Below, piece by piece: positions 10,138 through 19,428 of a DNA stretch of 64,000 nucleotides. The notes beneath the pieces were generated by a model. That model was not told the origin of the DNA. It ran no database searches and saw only the letters and a list, made by a program, of their open reading frames with translations. The stretch's first letter is position 1; the number at the start of each line of letters is the position of its first letter. Origin of the DNA: Niveispirillum cyanobacteriorum (GTDB lineage Bacteria; Pseudomonadota; Alphaproteobacteria; Azospirillales; Azospirillaceae); contig NZ_CP025611.1 in assembly GCF_002868735.1 (NCBI RefSeq), positions 1,730,501 through 1,794,500 of the forward strand. Direction: 5' to 3'. The position numbers and the translations under genes were made by a program.

Positions 10138-10299
10138 ATGATCGCGACGCTGCGTCTGATGCTTATCCTGGCTGGCGCCCTGGCCCTGTCGGGCTGTGGT
10201 GTCGCCTCCACGGTGGGCACCGTCGTCGGCACCACGGTTGACGTCGCCACAACGGCTGTCTCCACCACTGTGGATGTGGTGACAGCACCCTTGCCGTAA
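10138..10299 (+). CDS. Small lipoprotein, 53 residues
   Basis: A short gene with a clear GGAG nine bases before the ATG. The product has a lipoprotein signal (LALSGC, Cys about residue 20) and a mature part of only about 34 residues, rich in Val and Thr with repeating TVGTVVGTTVDV-like units, which looks like a glycine/valine membrane-associated or amyloid-like segment. I recognise no named family. It ends directly at a strong hairpin terminator, which supports a real transcription unit. Longer in-frame readings starting upstream look non-coding. Confidence 0.65.
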   Translation: MIATLRLMLILAGALALSGCGVASTVGTVVGTTVDVATTAVSTTVDVVTAPLP

Positions 10300-10303
10300 A
10301 ATG

Positions 10304-10344
10304 CAGAAGGCCCCGCCACCCTGGGGTGACGGGGCCTTCTGTTT
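10304..10344. terminator. Strong bidirectional terminator
   Basis: Arms CAGAAGGCCCCG (10304-10315) and CGGGGCCTTCTG (10330-10341) form a perfect 12-bp stem with a 14-base loop, followed by TTT on the plus strand. It lies between the small lipoprotein gene and the end of gatA and should serve both. It also shows that no gene follows gatA in its operon. Confidence 0.85.
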
Positions 10345-10354
10345 CAAGCCATAA

Positions 10355-11836
10355 TCAGCGGCAGTAGGGCGGCAGCGGCTGCGGGCCGGCGGCCTTTTCG
10401 ATGATGTCGGCGACGCGCAGCAGCGTCTCCTCATCAAACGGACGGCCGATCAGCTGCAGACCCAGCGGCAGACCGTCGGACGCCAGACCCGCCGGCACCG
10501 ACATGCCCGGCAGACCGGCCAGCGAGGCCGGCACCGTGAACACGTCGTTCAGGTACATGGAAATCGGGTCGTCCTGCTTTTCCCCAATCGCGAACGCCGT
10601 GCTGGGGGCAGTCGGTGTCAGCAGGATGTCACACTGCTCGAACGCCTTGGCGAAATCCTCGGCGATGCGGGCGCGCACCTTCTGGGCCTTCAGGTAATAA
10701 GCATCGTAGTAACCAGCCGACAGCACGTAGGTGCCGATCAGGATACGGCGGCGCACTTCCTTGCCGAAGCCTTCGCCACGCGTATTCTCATACATCTCCT
10801 TCAGATCCTTGCCCTCGACCCGCAGGCCGAAGCGCACGCCGTCATAGCGGGCGAGGTTGGAGGAGCATTCAGCAGGGGCGACCACGTAATAGGTGGCCAG
10901 CGCGTACTTGGTGTGCGGCAGGCTGACCTCCACCGGCGTGGCGCCGGCGGCCTTCAGCCATTCGATACCCTGCTGCCAGACACGCTCAATCTCCGCCGGC
11001 ATGCCATCGACGCGGTATTCCTTGGGAATGCCGACGCGCAGGCCACGGATATCGCCGGTCAGGGAGGCCAGCAGGTCCGGCACCTTCATATCGACGGACG
11101 TGCTGTCCTTCGGGTCGAAGCCGGCCATGCTCTGCAGCATCAGGGCGGCATCGCGCACCGTGCGGGTCATGGGGCCTGCCTGATCCAGCGAGCTGGCAAA
11201 GGCGATGGTGCCCCAGCGGGAGCAGCGGCCATAGGTGGGCTTCAGACCAACAATGCCCGTGAAGCTTGCCGGCTGACGGATCGAACCGCCCGTGTCGGTG
11301 CCCGTGGCGGCGATGGCGAAACGACCAGACACGGATGCAGCAGACCCGCCCGACGAACCACCCGGCACCAGCTTGCGATCCGCACCGGCGGGGTCCTTGC
11401 CCGTCCAGGGGTTCAGCACGGGGCCGTAATAGGAGGTGATATTGGCCGAACCCATGGCGAATTCGTCCAGGTTCAGCTTGCCAAGCATGACGGCACCGTC
11501 ACGGAACAGGTTCTCCGTGATCGTGCTTTCATATTCCGGCTTGAACCCGTCCAGGATATGGCTGGCGGCGGTGGTCAGCACGCCCTTGGTGCAGAACAGG
11601 TCCTTGATGCCCAACGGCATACCGTCCAGCGGCAGATTTGTGCCGGCGGCATAGCGCGCGTCGGACGCCTTGGCCTGCTCCAGGGCGATGTCCGGCGTCT
11701 CCGTGATGAAGGCGTTCAGCGGGCGTGCCGCCTCAACAGCGGCGATATAGGCGTTGGTCAGTTCCAGCGCCGTGAAATCCTTGGCCTTCAGCCCGGCCAG
11801 GGCTTCGGACATGGAGAGATGGGTCAGGTTGGTCAT
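10355..11836 (-). CDS. gatA: Glutamyl-tRNA(Gln) amidotransferase subunit A
   Basis: Amidase subunit of GatCAB, which converts Glu-tRNA(Gln) (and possibly Asp-tRNA(Asn)) to the amidated form; it releases ammonia from glutamine in the cytoplasm. The 493-residue product has the amidase-signature triad: Lys78 in PLGIKD, Ser161 in the GGSSGGS loop and nucleophile Ser185 in [10 protein letters not shown]. The Ser-Ser spacing of 24 is that seen in the family. Its start codon overlaps the gatC stop codon by one base (TAATG), so the two are translationally coupled. gatB does not follow; a terminator stands immediately after gatA. Confidence 0.97.
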   Translation of the reverse strand: MTNLTHLSMSEALAGLKAKDFTALELTNAYIAAVEAARPLNAFITETPDIALEQAKASDARYAAGTNLPLDGMPLGIKDLFCTKGVLTTAASHILDGFKPEYESTITENLFRDGAVMLGKLNLDEFAMGSANITSYYGPVLNPWTGKDPAGADRKLVPGGSSGGSAASVSGRFAIAATGTDTGGSIRQPASFTGIVGLKPTYGRCSRWGTIAFASSLDQAGPMTRTVRDAALMLQSMAGFDPKDSTSVDMKVPDLLASLTGDIRGLRVGIPKEYRVDGMPAEIERVWQQGIEWLKAAGATPVEVSLPHTKYALATYYVVAPAECSSNLARYDGVRFGLRVEGKDLKEMYENTRGEGFGKEVRRRILIGTYVLSAGYYDAYYLKAQKVRARIAEDFAKAFEQCDILLTPTAPSTAFAIGEKQDDPISMYLNDVFTVPASLAGLPGMSVPAGLASDGLPLGLQLIGRPFDEETLLRVADIIEKAAGPQPLPPYCR

Positions 11837-12138
11837 TATTCGACGACCTTGGGCACGGAGAAGAAATGTTCGGCGGCGTCGGTCGCATTCGATACGACCT
11901 TGTCGGGATAGCCGCCATCCGTGACGACATCCGCGCGGCGGCGCAGGGTCTGGGCCGCGACGGACGTCATCGGCTCCACCCCGTCAGTATCGACCTCGCC
12001 CAATTGCTCGACCCAGTCGAGCAGCTTGTTCAGCTCGCCCGCCAAATGCTCCTGCTCTTCAGCGGGAACCTTGATGCGGGCAAGATGGGCGATCTTCGCC
12101 ACGGTCTTGGCGTCCAGGGTGGCCTTGTCCTGCGACAT
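11836..12138 (-). CDS. gatC: Glutamyl-tRNA(Gln) amidotransferase subunit C
   Basis: Small GatC subunit that wraps around GatA and GatB and stabilises the GatCAB complex. About 100 residues: an N-terminal helical part with the family motif [13 protein letters not shown], and the conserved tail ending in FFSVPKVVE. The start [11 protein letters not shown] was chosen over an ATG 18 bases upstream because it matches the usual family beginning; both are possible. First gene of a gatC-gatA unit, divergent from ruvX with about 100 bases between the start codons. Confidence 0.95.
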   Translation of the reverse strand: MSQDKATLDAKTVAKIAHLARIKVPAEEQEHLAGELNKLLDWVEQLGEVDTDGVEPMTSVAAQTLRRRADVVTDGGYPDKVVSNATDAAEHFFSVPKVVE

Positions 12139-12235
12139 GGTGCTAAATCTCATCATTGCTGTGGGCTTGTCGTCCCAGCCGTCCGCCGAATGGAAGACGC
12201 GGGCGTTAAAGCGGTCAGGAAGCTAGCATCCCATC

Positions 12236-12745
12236 ATGTCCATCCGCAACCTTGTGGAACTGAAAGCGGTCATGCCGCGTCACGCACGCCTTATCGGGCT
12301 CGATATTGGCGAAAAAACCATCGGTATGGCGGTCTGTGACCCCGGTTTTACCGTCGCCTCACCCATCGGCACCATCCGGCGCACAAAGTTTATGCAGGAT
12401 GCGCAGGAGCTTGTCCGCGCCATGAAGGACCGCGACGTGCGCGGTCTGGTCATCGGCCTGCCCGTGAACATGGACGGAACGGAGGGGCCGCGTTGTGAGT
12501 CGGTGCGCGAATTCGCCCGCAATCTGCTGATCCGGCCCGAACTGTTCGGCAAGGTGGAGCCGGAGATCGCGTTCTGGGACGAACGCCTGTCCACCAGCGC
12601 CGTCGACCGCATGATGATCGAATGGGACATGACCCGCAAACGCCGGGACGAGGTGGTGGACAAGATGGCCGCCGCCTACATCCTGCAAGGTGCGCTGGAT
12701 TATCTGAAGAAGGCGGCGGAGACACCGGAGGATACCGGACCTTGA
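12236..12745 (+). CDS. ruvX: Putative pre-16S rRNA nuclease (RuvX/YqgF)
   Basis: RNase H-fold nuclease that helps mature the 5' end of 16S rRNA (the Holliday-junction role proposed earlier is doubtful). The 169-residue product has the signature LIGLDIGEKTIGMAV with the first metal-binding Asp23, the central VIGLPVNMDGTEG motif, the FWDERLST segment with a catalytic Glu, and a final Asp in RRDEVVDKMAA. An internal ATG (MPRHARLIGLD) would give a product 12 residues shorter that is closer to the family norm, so the start is uncertain. No close functional partner lies nearby. Confidence 0.93.
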   Translation: MSIRNLVELKAVMPRHARLIGLDIGEKTIGMAVCDPGFTVASPIGTIRRTKFMQDAQELVRAMKDRDVRGLVIGLPVNMDGTEGPRCESVREFARNLLIRPELFGKVEPEIAFWDERLSTSAVDRMMIEWDMTRKRRDEVVDKMAAAYILQGALDYLKKAAETPEDTGP

Positions 12746-12800
12746 GCCGCAGGTCAGATTGGGGGCCGAGGCGAACGCAAGCTGGCATACGCGCCATCTC

Positions 12801-13067
12801 TCAATAGTGCTTGCGGCAAGACAAAACCTCTATCCGCTGATCCGGGCCGGCACCAGCTACCTGATACACGAGGCGGTGCTCCTGGGTGATCCGGCGGGAC
12901 CAAAAGCCGCTCAGCGGACCCTTCAATGGCTCAGGCTTGCCGATACCGGTGAAGGGCGTGCGCCGGGCGCTTTGCAGCAAATCGTTGATACGCCCAACAA
13001 TCTCCGGGTGCTGGGCCTGCCATGCCAGATAGTCGTCCCAAGCCGCCTCAGAAAAGACGACCTTCAT
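12801..13067 (-). CDS. yoeB: YoeB-type mRNA interferase toxin
   Basis: RelE-superfamily endoribonuclease that cleaves mRNA in the ribosomal A site and is neutralised by the upstream antitoxin. 88 residues; the residues needed for catalysis in E. coli YoeB are all present: Glu46, Arg65 and the C-terminal His-Tyr (87-88, in SCRKHY). The LSGFWSRRITQEHRLVY core is typical. The ATG overlaps the antitoxin stop as ATGA, so translation is coupled and the antitoxin is made first. Intact and probably functional. Base composition is somewhat lower in GC than the flanking genes, consistent with mobile toxin-antitoxin modules. Confidence 0.95.
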   Translation of the reverse strand: MKVVFSEAAWDDYLAWQAQHPEIVGRINDLLQSARRTPFTGIGKPEPLKGPLSGFWSRRITQEHRLVYQVAGAGPDQRIEVLSCRKHY

Positions 13068-13315
13068 TCAGGCGGGTTCCATTCAACGATCCGGCCCGCA
13101 TCCAATTGTTCCATGGATCGCCGCAGATGTTCCGCGTTCGCGGGTGAACTGAGCAGGTGAACCGTCTCCTGCCACCCCTCGAACTCACTCATGGACATTA
13201 AAATCACATCCTCGGCACCTTGGCGCGTCACCACGACAGGCGTTCGATCCTGTGTAACCTTGTCCATAAGGCCCGCCAAATTCTGTCGGGCTGTGCTGTA
13301 ATTCACCACATCCAT
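13064..13315 (-). CDS. yefM: YefM/Phd-family antitoxin
   Basis: 83-residue antitoxin of the YefM/Phd fold. It starts MDVVNYSTARQNLAGLMDKV, the DNA-binding N-terminal half typical of the family, followed by the PVVVTRQGAEDVILMS core and a C-terminal tail that would wrap the toxin. In the known family the antitoxin dimer, with toxin as co-repressor, binds its own promoter. A perfect inverted repeat about 25 bases upstream of the start is the likely operator. A longer in-frame reading would run back into the neighbouring hydantoinase gene and is not credible. Confidence 0.93.
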   Translation of the reverse strand: MDVVNYSTARQNLAGLMDKVTQDRTPVVVTRQGAEDVILMSMSEFEGWQETVHLLSSPANAEHLRRSMEQLDAGRIVEWNPPE

Positions 13316-13338
13316 GGCATCCTCCACTGTCACTCCGT

Positions 13339-13364
13339 TATCTGTACCATCTTTTGTACAGATA
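13339..13364. promoter_or_regulatory. Likely YefM-YoeB operator
   Basis: Arms TATCTGTAC (13339-13347) and GTACAGATA (13356-13364) are a perfect 9-bp inverted repeat with an 8-base spacer, just upstream of the antitoxin gene. It contains TGTACA (13355-13360), the core hexamer known from the E. coli yefM-yoeB operator palindromes. Position and sequence both fit autoregulation. Confidence 0.8.
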
Positions 13365-13376
13365 TGTAGTGCCAAC

Positions 13377-16300
13377 TTATGCCCCATAGCCCCCGCCGCC
13401 CGGCGTCTCGATGACGAATACGTCCTCGGCCCCCATCTCCGCCTTTGCGGTGGCGGACAGGACCTCCACCCTGCCGTCCGCCCGTTCCACCCGCGCACCT
13501 CCCGGCAAGGCGTCACCACCGCCCGCCGCGCCATAGGGCCGGATGCGGCGGTTGTTGGACAGGATGGCGGCGGTCATCGGCTCCAGGAAGCGGATGCGAC
13601 GTTCCACGCCCTCCCCGCCCTTCCAGCGGCCCTGCCCGCCCGAACCGCTGCGCAGGCGGAAACTGTCCAGCATCACGGGGAAGCGCCATTCCAGCACCTC
13701 CGGATCAGTCAGGCGGCTGTTGGTCATGTGGGTATGCACCCCGTCCGTCCCGTTAAAACCGGGACCGGCGCCCGATCCGCCGCAAATCGTCTCGTAATAC
13801 TGGTACGTCGCATTGCCGAAGGTGAAGTTGTTCATGGTCCCCTGGGCCGCCGCCAGAACGCCCAGCGCCCCGTAAAGGGCGTTGGTCACGGCCTGGCTGA
13901 CCTCCACATTGCCGGCCACCACGGCGGCGGGATAGCGTGGGTTCAGCATGCTGCCTTCGGGGATGATGATCTCCAGCGGCTGTAAGCAGCCATCATTCAA
14001 CGGGATGTCATCATCCACCAGGGTGCGGAAGACATAGAGAACGGCAGCGCGCACGATGGCCGAGGGTGCATTGAAGTTGCCCGGCTGCTGTGGGGATGTG
14101 CCGGTGAAATCGATCCGCGCCGACCGGGCCGCACGGTCGATGGAAACGGCCACGCGCACATGCGCCCCACTATCCATTTCGAGATCGAAATGACCATCCT
14201 TCAGGACGCCGATCACCCGGCGCACTTGCTCCTCGGCATTGCGCTGAACATGGCACATGTAGGAGGTTACCGTTTCGATACCGAAAAGATCGACCATCTT
14301 CATCAACTCATCCCGCCCGCGCGCATTGGCGGCGATCTGGGCACGCAGGTCGCCCAGATTCTGTTCGATGTTGCGGGCGGGATAGGGACTGCTGGTCAGC
14401 AGGTCCACCACCTCGCGTTCGAGAAGAGCGCCATCGCGGACCAACAGGAAATTATCGATCAGGATGCCTTCCTGATCGATATGGGTGCTGTCGGGCGGCA
14501 TGGAACCCGGCGTGATGCCGCCAATATCGGCCTGATGCCCCCGGCTGGCCACCCAGAACAGGATGTCCGTGCCGGCCTGATCAAAGACCGGCGTCACCAC
14601 GGTCACGTCGGGTAGATGCGTGCCGCCGCGATAGGGGTTGTTCAGCATGACGGCATCGCCAGGACGCAGACTGTCGCGCCTAGCATTGATCACGGTGCGC
14701 ACGCTGTCGCCCATGGAGCCCAGATGCACCGGGATATGCGGGGCGTTGGCGATCAGGTTGCCGCCCGCATCGAACAGGGCGCAGGAAAAATCCAGCCGTT
14801 CCTTGATATTCACGGAATGGGCCGTGTTCTCCAGCGCCAGACCCATCTGTTCGGCGATGGACATGAACAGGTTGTTGAACACTTCCAGCATCACGGGATC
14901 GGCATCGGTGCCCACGGCCACACGGGCCGGCAGCGGCACCACCCGGCGCAGGATCAGGCCGCCGCGCGCCGTCACCCGCGCCTGCCAGCCGGGTTCGACC
15001 AGCGTGGTTCCCGTCGCCTCCGTCAGGATGGCGGGGCCGTCAATGGCAACACCGGGGGCCAGGGCGTCGCGGTCATGGATGGCGACCGCCCGCTCCACCC
15101 CGTCCATCCAGACGGGCACGGTAGCGCGCGGCGACGGGGCGGCCACGCTCTCCGGCTCGGCCATCACGGCGTCCGACAATTGCTCCCCACTGGCCGCCAC
15201 CGCTTCGGCCGACAGGCTTTCCACCACCAGCGGGCGGTGGGGTACGTCAAAGCCGAAGCGCTGCCGATGTTCGGCCGCAAAGGCGGCGCGCATCGCCCCC
15301 TCATCCCCGAATGGCACTTCCAGCGTCGCATCGGTGCCCGCCACCTTGATGCGGGCCGTATGGATCAAGCGGATGCCGGCATCGGTCACCCCCTGTTCGC
15401 GCAGTTCCGCCGCCGCATCGGCGCCCAGCGCATCCAGCACCGATGACAGTTCAGCCATCGCATCCGGCCCCAGCGTCCGTTCCACCGACCGGTCGCGCAA
15501 GGCCCCCAGGTCGGCTAGCCCCATGCCATAGGCCGACAGCACGCCCGCAAACGGGTGCAGATAGACGCTGGTCATGCCCAGCGCGTCGGCCACCAGACAG
15601 GCATGCTGTCCACCCGCCCCGCCGAAACAGTTCAGGGCATAACGGGTGACGTCATAGCCGCGCTGGACCGAGATGTGCTTGATGGCGTTCGCCATGTTTT
15701 CAACGGCGATCTTCAGGAAGCCCTCGGCCAGTGCCTCTGCCCCCATGGCCCGGCCCGTGGCCGCCGAAACCTCTGCCGCCATGGCCGCGAACTTGGCCCG
15801 CACCACATCGGCGTCCAGCTTCTGGTTCCCGTTGGGACCGAAGACGGCGGGGAAGAAATCGGGATGCAGCTTGCCGACCATGACATTGCAGTCGGTGACC
15901 GTCAGCGGCCCACCCCGGCGATAGGCGGCGGGACCCGGATTGGAGCCCGCCGATTCCGGCCCCACCCGCAGCCGCGCGCCATCGAACCGGCAGATGGATC
16001 CACCACCCGCCGCCACCGTGTGGATACGCAGCATCGGCACGCGCAGACGCACACCCGCCACCACGGTCTCAAGGCTGCGTTCATAGGTGCCGGCATAGTG
16101 GGAGACGTCGGTGCTGGTACCGCCCATGTCAAAGCCGATGATACGGTCCAGCCCTTCTGCGGCGGCCGTCCGCACCGCACCGACAATCCCGCCGGCGGGA
16201 CCCGACAGAATGGCGTCGCGGCCCTGGAACCGTGCCGCCTCCGTCAGGCCGCCATTGGACTGCATGAAATAGAGCGGAATGCCGGGCAGGGCATCGGCCA

Positions 16301-16979
16301 CCTGCGCCACATAGCGGCGCAGGATGGGCGACAGATAGGCATCGGCCACGGTCGTATCGCCGCGCCCCACCAGTTTCATCAAGGGACTGACCTGATGGCT
16401 GGCCGAGACCTGCGTAAACCCGATCTCCCGCGCCAGATCGGCCACCGCCGCCTCGTGTGCGGGATAGCGGTAGCCGTGCATGAAGATGATGGCGCAGGCG
16501 CGGTAGCCAGCGTCGAATGCCGCCTGCAAGCCCGTGCGCGCGGCCCCCATGTCCAGGGGGCGGCGCACGGTGCCATCGGCCATCACGCGTTCCGGCACCT
16601 CCACCACGCTGGTGTAAAGCTGTTCCGGCAGTTCGATCCGGCGTGCAAAAATCTTGGGCCGCGCCTGATAGCCGATGCGCAATTGATCACCCAGGCCGGC
16701 CGTGATGACCAGCAGCGTCTTCTCCCCTTTGCGTTCCAGCAGGGCGTTGGTGGCAACCGTCGTGCCCATGCGCACCGCCTCCACCGCGTCCGCCGGCACG
16801 GGTTCCCCCGGCGCCACGCCCAGCAGGTCGCGGATGCCCTGCACCGCCGCATCGCGGTAGCGTTCGGGATTTTCCGACAGAAGCTTGTGGGTCAGCAGGC
16901 GGCCATCCGGTCGGCGGGCCACAATGTCGGTGAAGGTGCCGCCCCGGTCGATCCAGAATTGCCAACGCCCGCCCGTCAT
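13377..16979 (-). CDS. Fused HyuA-HyuB protein (5-oxoprolinase / N-methylhydantoinase type)
   Basis: A 1200-residue fusion of the two hydantoinase/oxoprolinase subunits: HyuA-like ATPase (about 1-680, starting with the phosphate-binding [10 protein letters not shown] at about 9-18 and a second [11 protein letters not shown] loop) and HyuB-like part (about 685-1200, with [14 protein letters not shown] and the GGTHLPD region). Such fusions open cyclic amides such as 5-oxo-proline or hydantoins at the cost of ATP in the cytoplasm. The full length matches eukaryotic-type 5-oxoprolinases, but the substrate cannot be fixed from sequence. It is divergent from the LytTR/amidohydrolase operon and lies immediately upstream of the yefM-yoeB operator on the same strand. 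Confidence 0.9.
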   Translation of the reverse strand: MTGGRWQFWIDRGGTFTDIVARRPDGRLLTHKLLSENPERYRDAAVQGIRDLLGVAPGEPVPADAVEAVRMGTTVATNALLERKGEKTLLVITAGLGDQLRIGYQARPKIFARRIELPEQLYTSVVEVPERVMADGTVRRPLDMGAARTGLQAAFDAGYRACAIIFMHGYRYPAHEAAVADLAREIGFTQVSASHQVSPLMKLVGRGDTTVADAYLSPILRRYVAQVADALPGIPLYFMQSNGGLTEAARFQGRDAILSGPAGGIVGAVRTAAAEGLDRIIGFDMGGTSTDVSHYAGTYERSLETVVAGVRLRVPMLRIHTVAAGGGSICRFDGARLRVGPESAGSNPGPAAYRRGGPLTVTDCNVMVGKLHPDFFPAVFGPNGNQKLDADVVRAKFAAMAAEVSAATGRAMGAEALAEGFLKIAVENMANAIKHISVQRGYDVTRYALNCFGGAGGQHACLVADALGMTSVYLHPFAGVLSAYGMGLADLGALRDRSVERTLGPDAMAELSSVLDALGADAAAELREQGVTDAGIRLIHTARIKVAGTDATLEVPFGDEGAMRAAFAAEHRQRFGFDVPHRPLVVESLSAEAVAASGEQLSDAVMAEPESVAAPSPRATVPVWMDGVERAVAIHDRDALAPGVAIDGPAILTEATGTTLVEPGWQARVTARGGLILRRVVPLPARVAVGTDADPVMLEVFNNLFMSIAEQMGLALENTAHSVNIKERLDFSCALFDAGGNLIANAPHIPVHLGSMGDSVRTVINARRDSLRPGDAVMLNNPYRGGTHLPDVTVVTPVFDQAGTDILFWVASRGHQADIGGITPGSMPPDSTHIDQEGILIDNFLLVRDGALLEREVVDLLTSSPYPARNIEQNLGDLRAQIAANARGRDELMKMVDLFGIETVTSYMCHVQRNAEEQVRRVIGVLKDGHFDLEMDSGAHVRVAVSIDRAARSARIDFTGTSPQQPGNFNAPSAIVRAAVLYVFRTLVDDDIPLNDGCLQPLEIIIPEGSMLNPRYPAAVVAGNVEVSQAVTNALYGALGVLAAAQGTMNNFTFGNATYQYYETICGGSGAGPGFNGTDGVHTHMTNSRLTDPEVLEWRFPVMLDSFRLRSGSGGQGRWKGGEGVERRIRFLEPMTAAILSNNRRIRPYGAAGGGDALPGGARVERADGRVEVLSATAKAEMGAEDVFVIETPGGGGYGA

Positions 16980-17148
16980 CGCGCACCTTCTACCCTGTCA
17001 GAAACCAAACGGCGCGGAGTGTGCCGGGAACCGGGGGTGGGCGTAAACCCCTGTGACGGATTGGTACCGGGAAGGCACCCTTCAGGGTGGCACCCGTGCC
17101 GCCCTTCCACTATCCTGCCCCCTCACCATCACTGTTCCAAGCCGCCCC

Positions 17149-17976
17149 ATGAAAAGCCCACCCAGTATTCTCGGCATGGTGTTGATGTGGTTGATCATAT
17201 CGATCGCCCTCACCATCATGGGGCCGTTCGGAACGATCCGCATTCCGCTCCAGGAACGCCTGCCCTACTGGCTGGGGCTGATGGCGGTCAGTTGCCTGAA
17301 ATGGTGGGTCTGGTTCCGGCTTACCGGTCCGCTGGTGGGCTGGCGGGAACGCCATATGGCACTGATGGGTGTTCTGTCGGTGTTCATTCTGCACCTGACC
17401 CTGCCGTTCGAGGTGCAGGTGGCCAACGGGTTCGTTGGCGGCCCGGCGCCGGCCTATCTTCCGCTTTATGGTACGGCGGTGGCCCTTGGTCTGATCATCT
17501 GTGCCGGTATCGAGGCTGCCCGCTGGGGCATGCGCCGCCATCAGATGACCGGCACGTCCGAGATGGCGGCGGTTGTAACCCCCGCAGCGGCGGACATGGC
17601 AGTGACAGCACCGGCTCTGCCCATCGATCCACCCAGTGGCGGTCTGCTGTTGCGGGCCGGGGTGAGCGACCCGGCACAGGTGATGGCAGTGGAGGCAGAG
17701 GATCATTACCTGCGCCTGCATCTGAGCGATGGGCGAAAACCGCTAGTCCTGTACCGGCTGCGCGACGCGATGGCCGAGCTGTCACATCTCGACGGGGAGC
17801 AGGTGCATCGTGGCTACTGGGTGGCGGGACAGGCCGTGCGCGGCCTGGAACGGCGGGACGGGCGCAAATGGGCGCTGCGGCTGGAGGGCGGTCTGTTGGT
17901 CCCCGTCAGCGCCACCTTCATGCCGATGGTGCGCAAACGCGGCTGGCCGGAATTGACCCCGGCCCTGGAACGCTGA
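17149..17976 (+). CDS. Membrane-anchored LytTR-domain transcription regulator
   Basis: A 275-residue protein with about four hydrophobic segments in the first 130 residues and a LytTR DNA-binding domain at about 180-270 (VMAVEAEDHYLRLHL, then VHRGYWV). There is no receiver domain, so it would sense through its membrane part or a partner rather than by phosphorylation. The ATG at MKSPPSILGM was chosen because the upstream extension is hydrophilic and unlike the family. The next gene starts 21 bases downstream on the same strand, so it is probably the regulator of the exported-hydrolase operon behind it. The signal is unknown. Confidence 0.85.
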   Translation: MKSPPSILGMVLMWLIISIALTIMGPFGTIRIPLQERLPYWLGLMAVSCLKWWVWFRLTGPLVGWRERHMALMGVLSVFILHLTLPFEVQVANGFVGGPAPAYLPLYGTAVALGLIICAGIEAARWGMRRHQMTGTSEMAAVVTPAAADMAVTAPALPIDPPSGGLLLRAGVSDPAQVMAVEAEDHYLRLHLSDGRKPLVLYRLRDAMAELSHLDGEQVHRGYWVAGQAVRGLERRDGRKWALRLEGGLLVPVSATFMPMVRKRGWPELTPALER

Positions 17977-17997
17977 ACAGAGAAGGGAAACGGGGGC

Positions 17998-19428
17998 ATG
18001 AAGGGATTTCACGGAACCGTGCGGCCAGGAATGACCCGCACGGCCCTCGGCCTGCTGCTGCTGACGGCGTCACTTATATCCCCCGCCCTGGCCCATGCCC
18101 CGCCGGGTGCCATGGAGCGGCCCTTTGCCCCGGCGGAGAAGGGCGCGCGGGTGATCTATGCCGGGGTCACCCTGATCGATGGGCGCGGTGGTCCGGCACA
18201 GCCCGGCATGGCGGTGATCACGGAAGGGGAGCGGATCGCCAACGTCCTGCCCCTGGCGCAACTGGACGCGGCCAGCCGCACGGGCGCCACCCTGATCGAC
18301 CTGACCGGCCAATACCTGATCCCCGGCCTGATCGACAGCCATCAGCATATGGCGACACCGCCCAACCGGGTGCAGGCAGAAGCACAGATGCGCCGCGACG
18401 TGTTTGGCGGCGTCACCGCCGTGCGTGACATGGCCGACGACCTGCGCGCCATCAATGAATATGCCCGCGCCGCGCGCGTGGGCGAGGTGCCGGGGCCGGA
18501 CATCTGGGCCGCCGCCCTGTTCGCGGGTCCCGATTTCTTCGATGATCCGCGCACGGCAGCGGCAGCAGAGGGGGTGAAGCCCGGCGCCGTGCCCTGGATG
18601 CGCGCCGTCGATGACACCACCAACCTGTCCGAAGCCGTCACCCTGGCGCGCGGCACGTCCGCCATCGCGGTCAAGCTGTATGATAATCTGCGGCCACAGG
18701 ATGTCCGCGCCATTACCGCGGAGGCGCACCGCCAGGGCCTGCGCGTCTGGGCCCATGGCATGGTGTTTCCCACCCCGCCCGCCGATGTCGTGGCCGCCGG
18801 CGTCGACAGCATTTCCCACACCTGCTACCTCGCCTACCACATCTCCAACCCCCGCCCCCTGACCTACAAGGACCGGCGCCTGGTGGAGATCGACCGGCTG
18901 AAGGGTGGCGATAATCCGGAGATGGCGGCCCTGTTCAAGGATATGGCCAAGCGGGGCATCATCCTGGACGCCACCCTGCGCGTTTATCAGGAATATGATA
19001 AGCGGCTGACCGCCAAGCCCGACATGAAGCCCCGACCCCATTGTACCCTGGACGTGGCGGCGGCCCTGACGGCGCAGGCCCGGCGCGAAGGCGTCACCAT
19101 CGTCACCGGCACCGATGGCGTGCCGCCTGCCGCCCATCCCTGGCCCGCGCTCTATGACGAACTGACCCTGCTGCACAGCCGCGCGGGCATGAGCACGGCG
19201 GAAGTCATCCGCGCCGCCACGCTGGACGGTGCCCGCGTCCTGGGGCAGGAGGCAGAAATGGGCAGCGTAGAGGCCGGCAAGCTTGCCAATTTTGTGGTGC
19301 TGGCCCGCGACCCGCTGGCCGACCTGGGCAACCTGACATCCATACGTTTTACGGTGAAGCGCGGCACCCGCCTTGACCGCACCGCCTATCGCCCCATCAC
19401 CGCACAGGAGATGCCCCAGGATGACTGA
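17998..19428 (+). CDS. Exported amidohydrolase-family protein
   Basis: A 476-residue metal-dependent hydrolase with a signal peptide (basic start, then GLLLLTASLISPALAHA ending near residue 34), so it probably acts in the periplasm. The amidohydrolase metal site is visible: His115 and His117 in LIDSHQHMA, probable carboxylated Lys226 in AVKLYDN, His253, His274 and Asp373 in GTDGVPP. It resembles the imidazolonepropionase/prolidase-like branch that acts on amide or cyclic amide bonds; the substrate is unknown. The gene overlaps the next one by eight bases. An internal ATG at residue 12 would still keep the signal peptide. Confidence 0.85.
   Translation: MKGFHGTVRPGMTRTALGLLLLTASLISPALAHAPPGAMERPFAPAEKGARVIYAGVTLIDGRGGPAQPGMAVITEGERIANVLPLAQLDAASRTGATLIDLTGQYLIPGLIDSHQHMATPPNRVQAEAQMRRDVFGGVTAVRDMADDLRAINEYARAARVGEVPGPDIWAAALFAGPDFFDDPRTAAAAEGVKPGAVPWMRAVDDTTNLSEAVTLARGTSAIAVKLYDNLRPQDVRAITAEAHRQGLRVWAHGMVFPTPPADVVAAGVDSISHTCYLAYHISNPRPLTYKDRRLVEIDRLKGGDNPEMAALFKDMAKRGIILDATLRVYQEYDKRLTAKPDMKPRPHCTLDVAAALTAQARREGVTIVTGTDGVPPAAHPWPALYDELTLLHSRAGMSTAEVIRAATLDGARVLGQEAEMGSVEAGKLANFVVLARDPLADLGNLTSIRFTVKRGTRLDRTAYRPITAQEMPQDD

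Noticed and set aside
15555-18428. Long plus-strand open frame across the hydantoinase gene
   Set aside because: It is antisense to most of the conserved HyuA-HyuB protein and has a proline/arginine/histidine-heavy composition with no domain; a high-GC shadow frame. Only the LytTR and amidohydrolase genes at its 3' part are real, in other frames.
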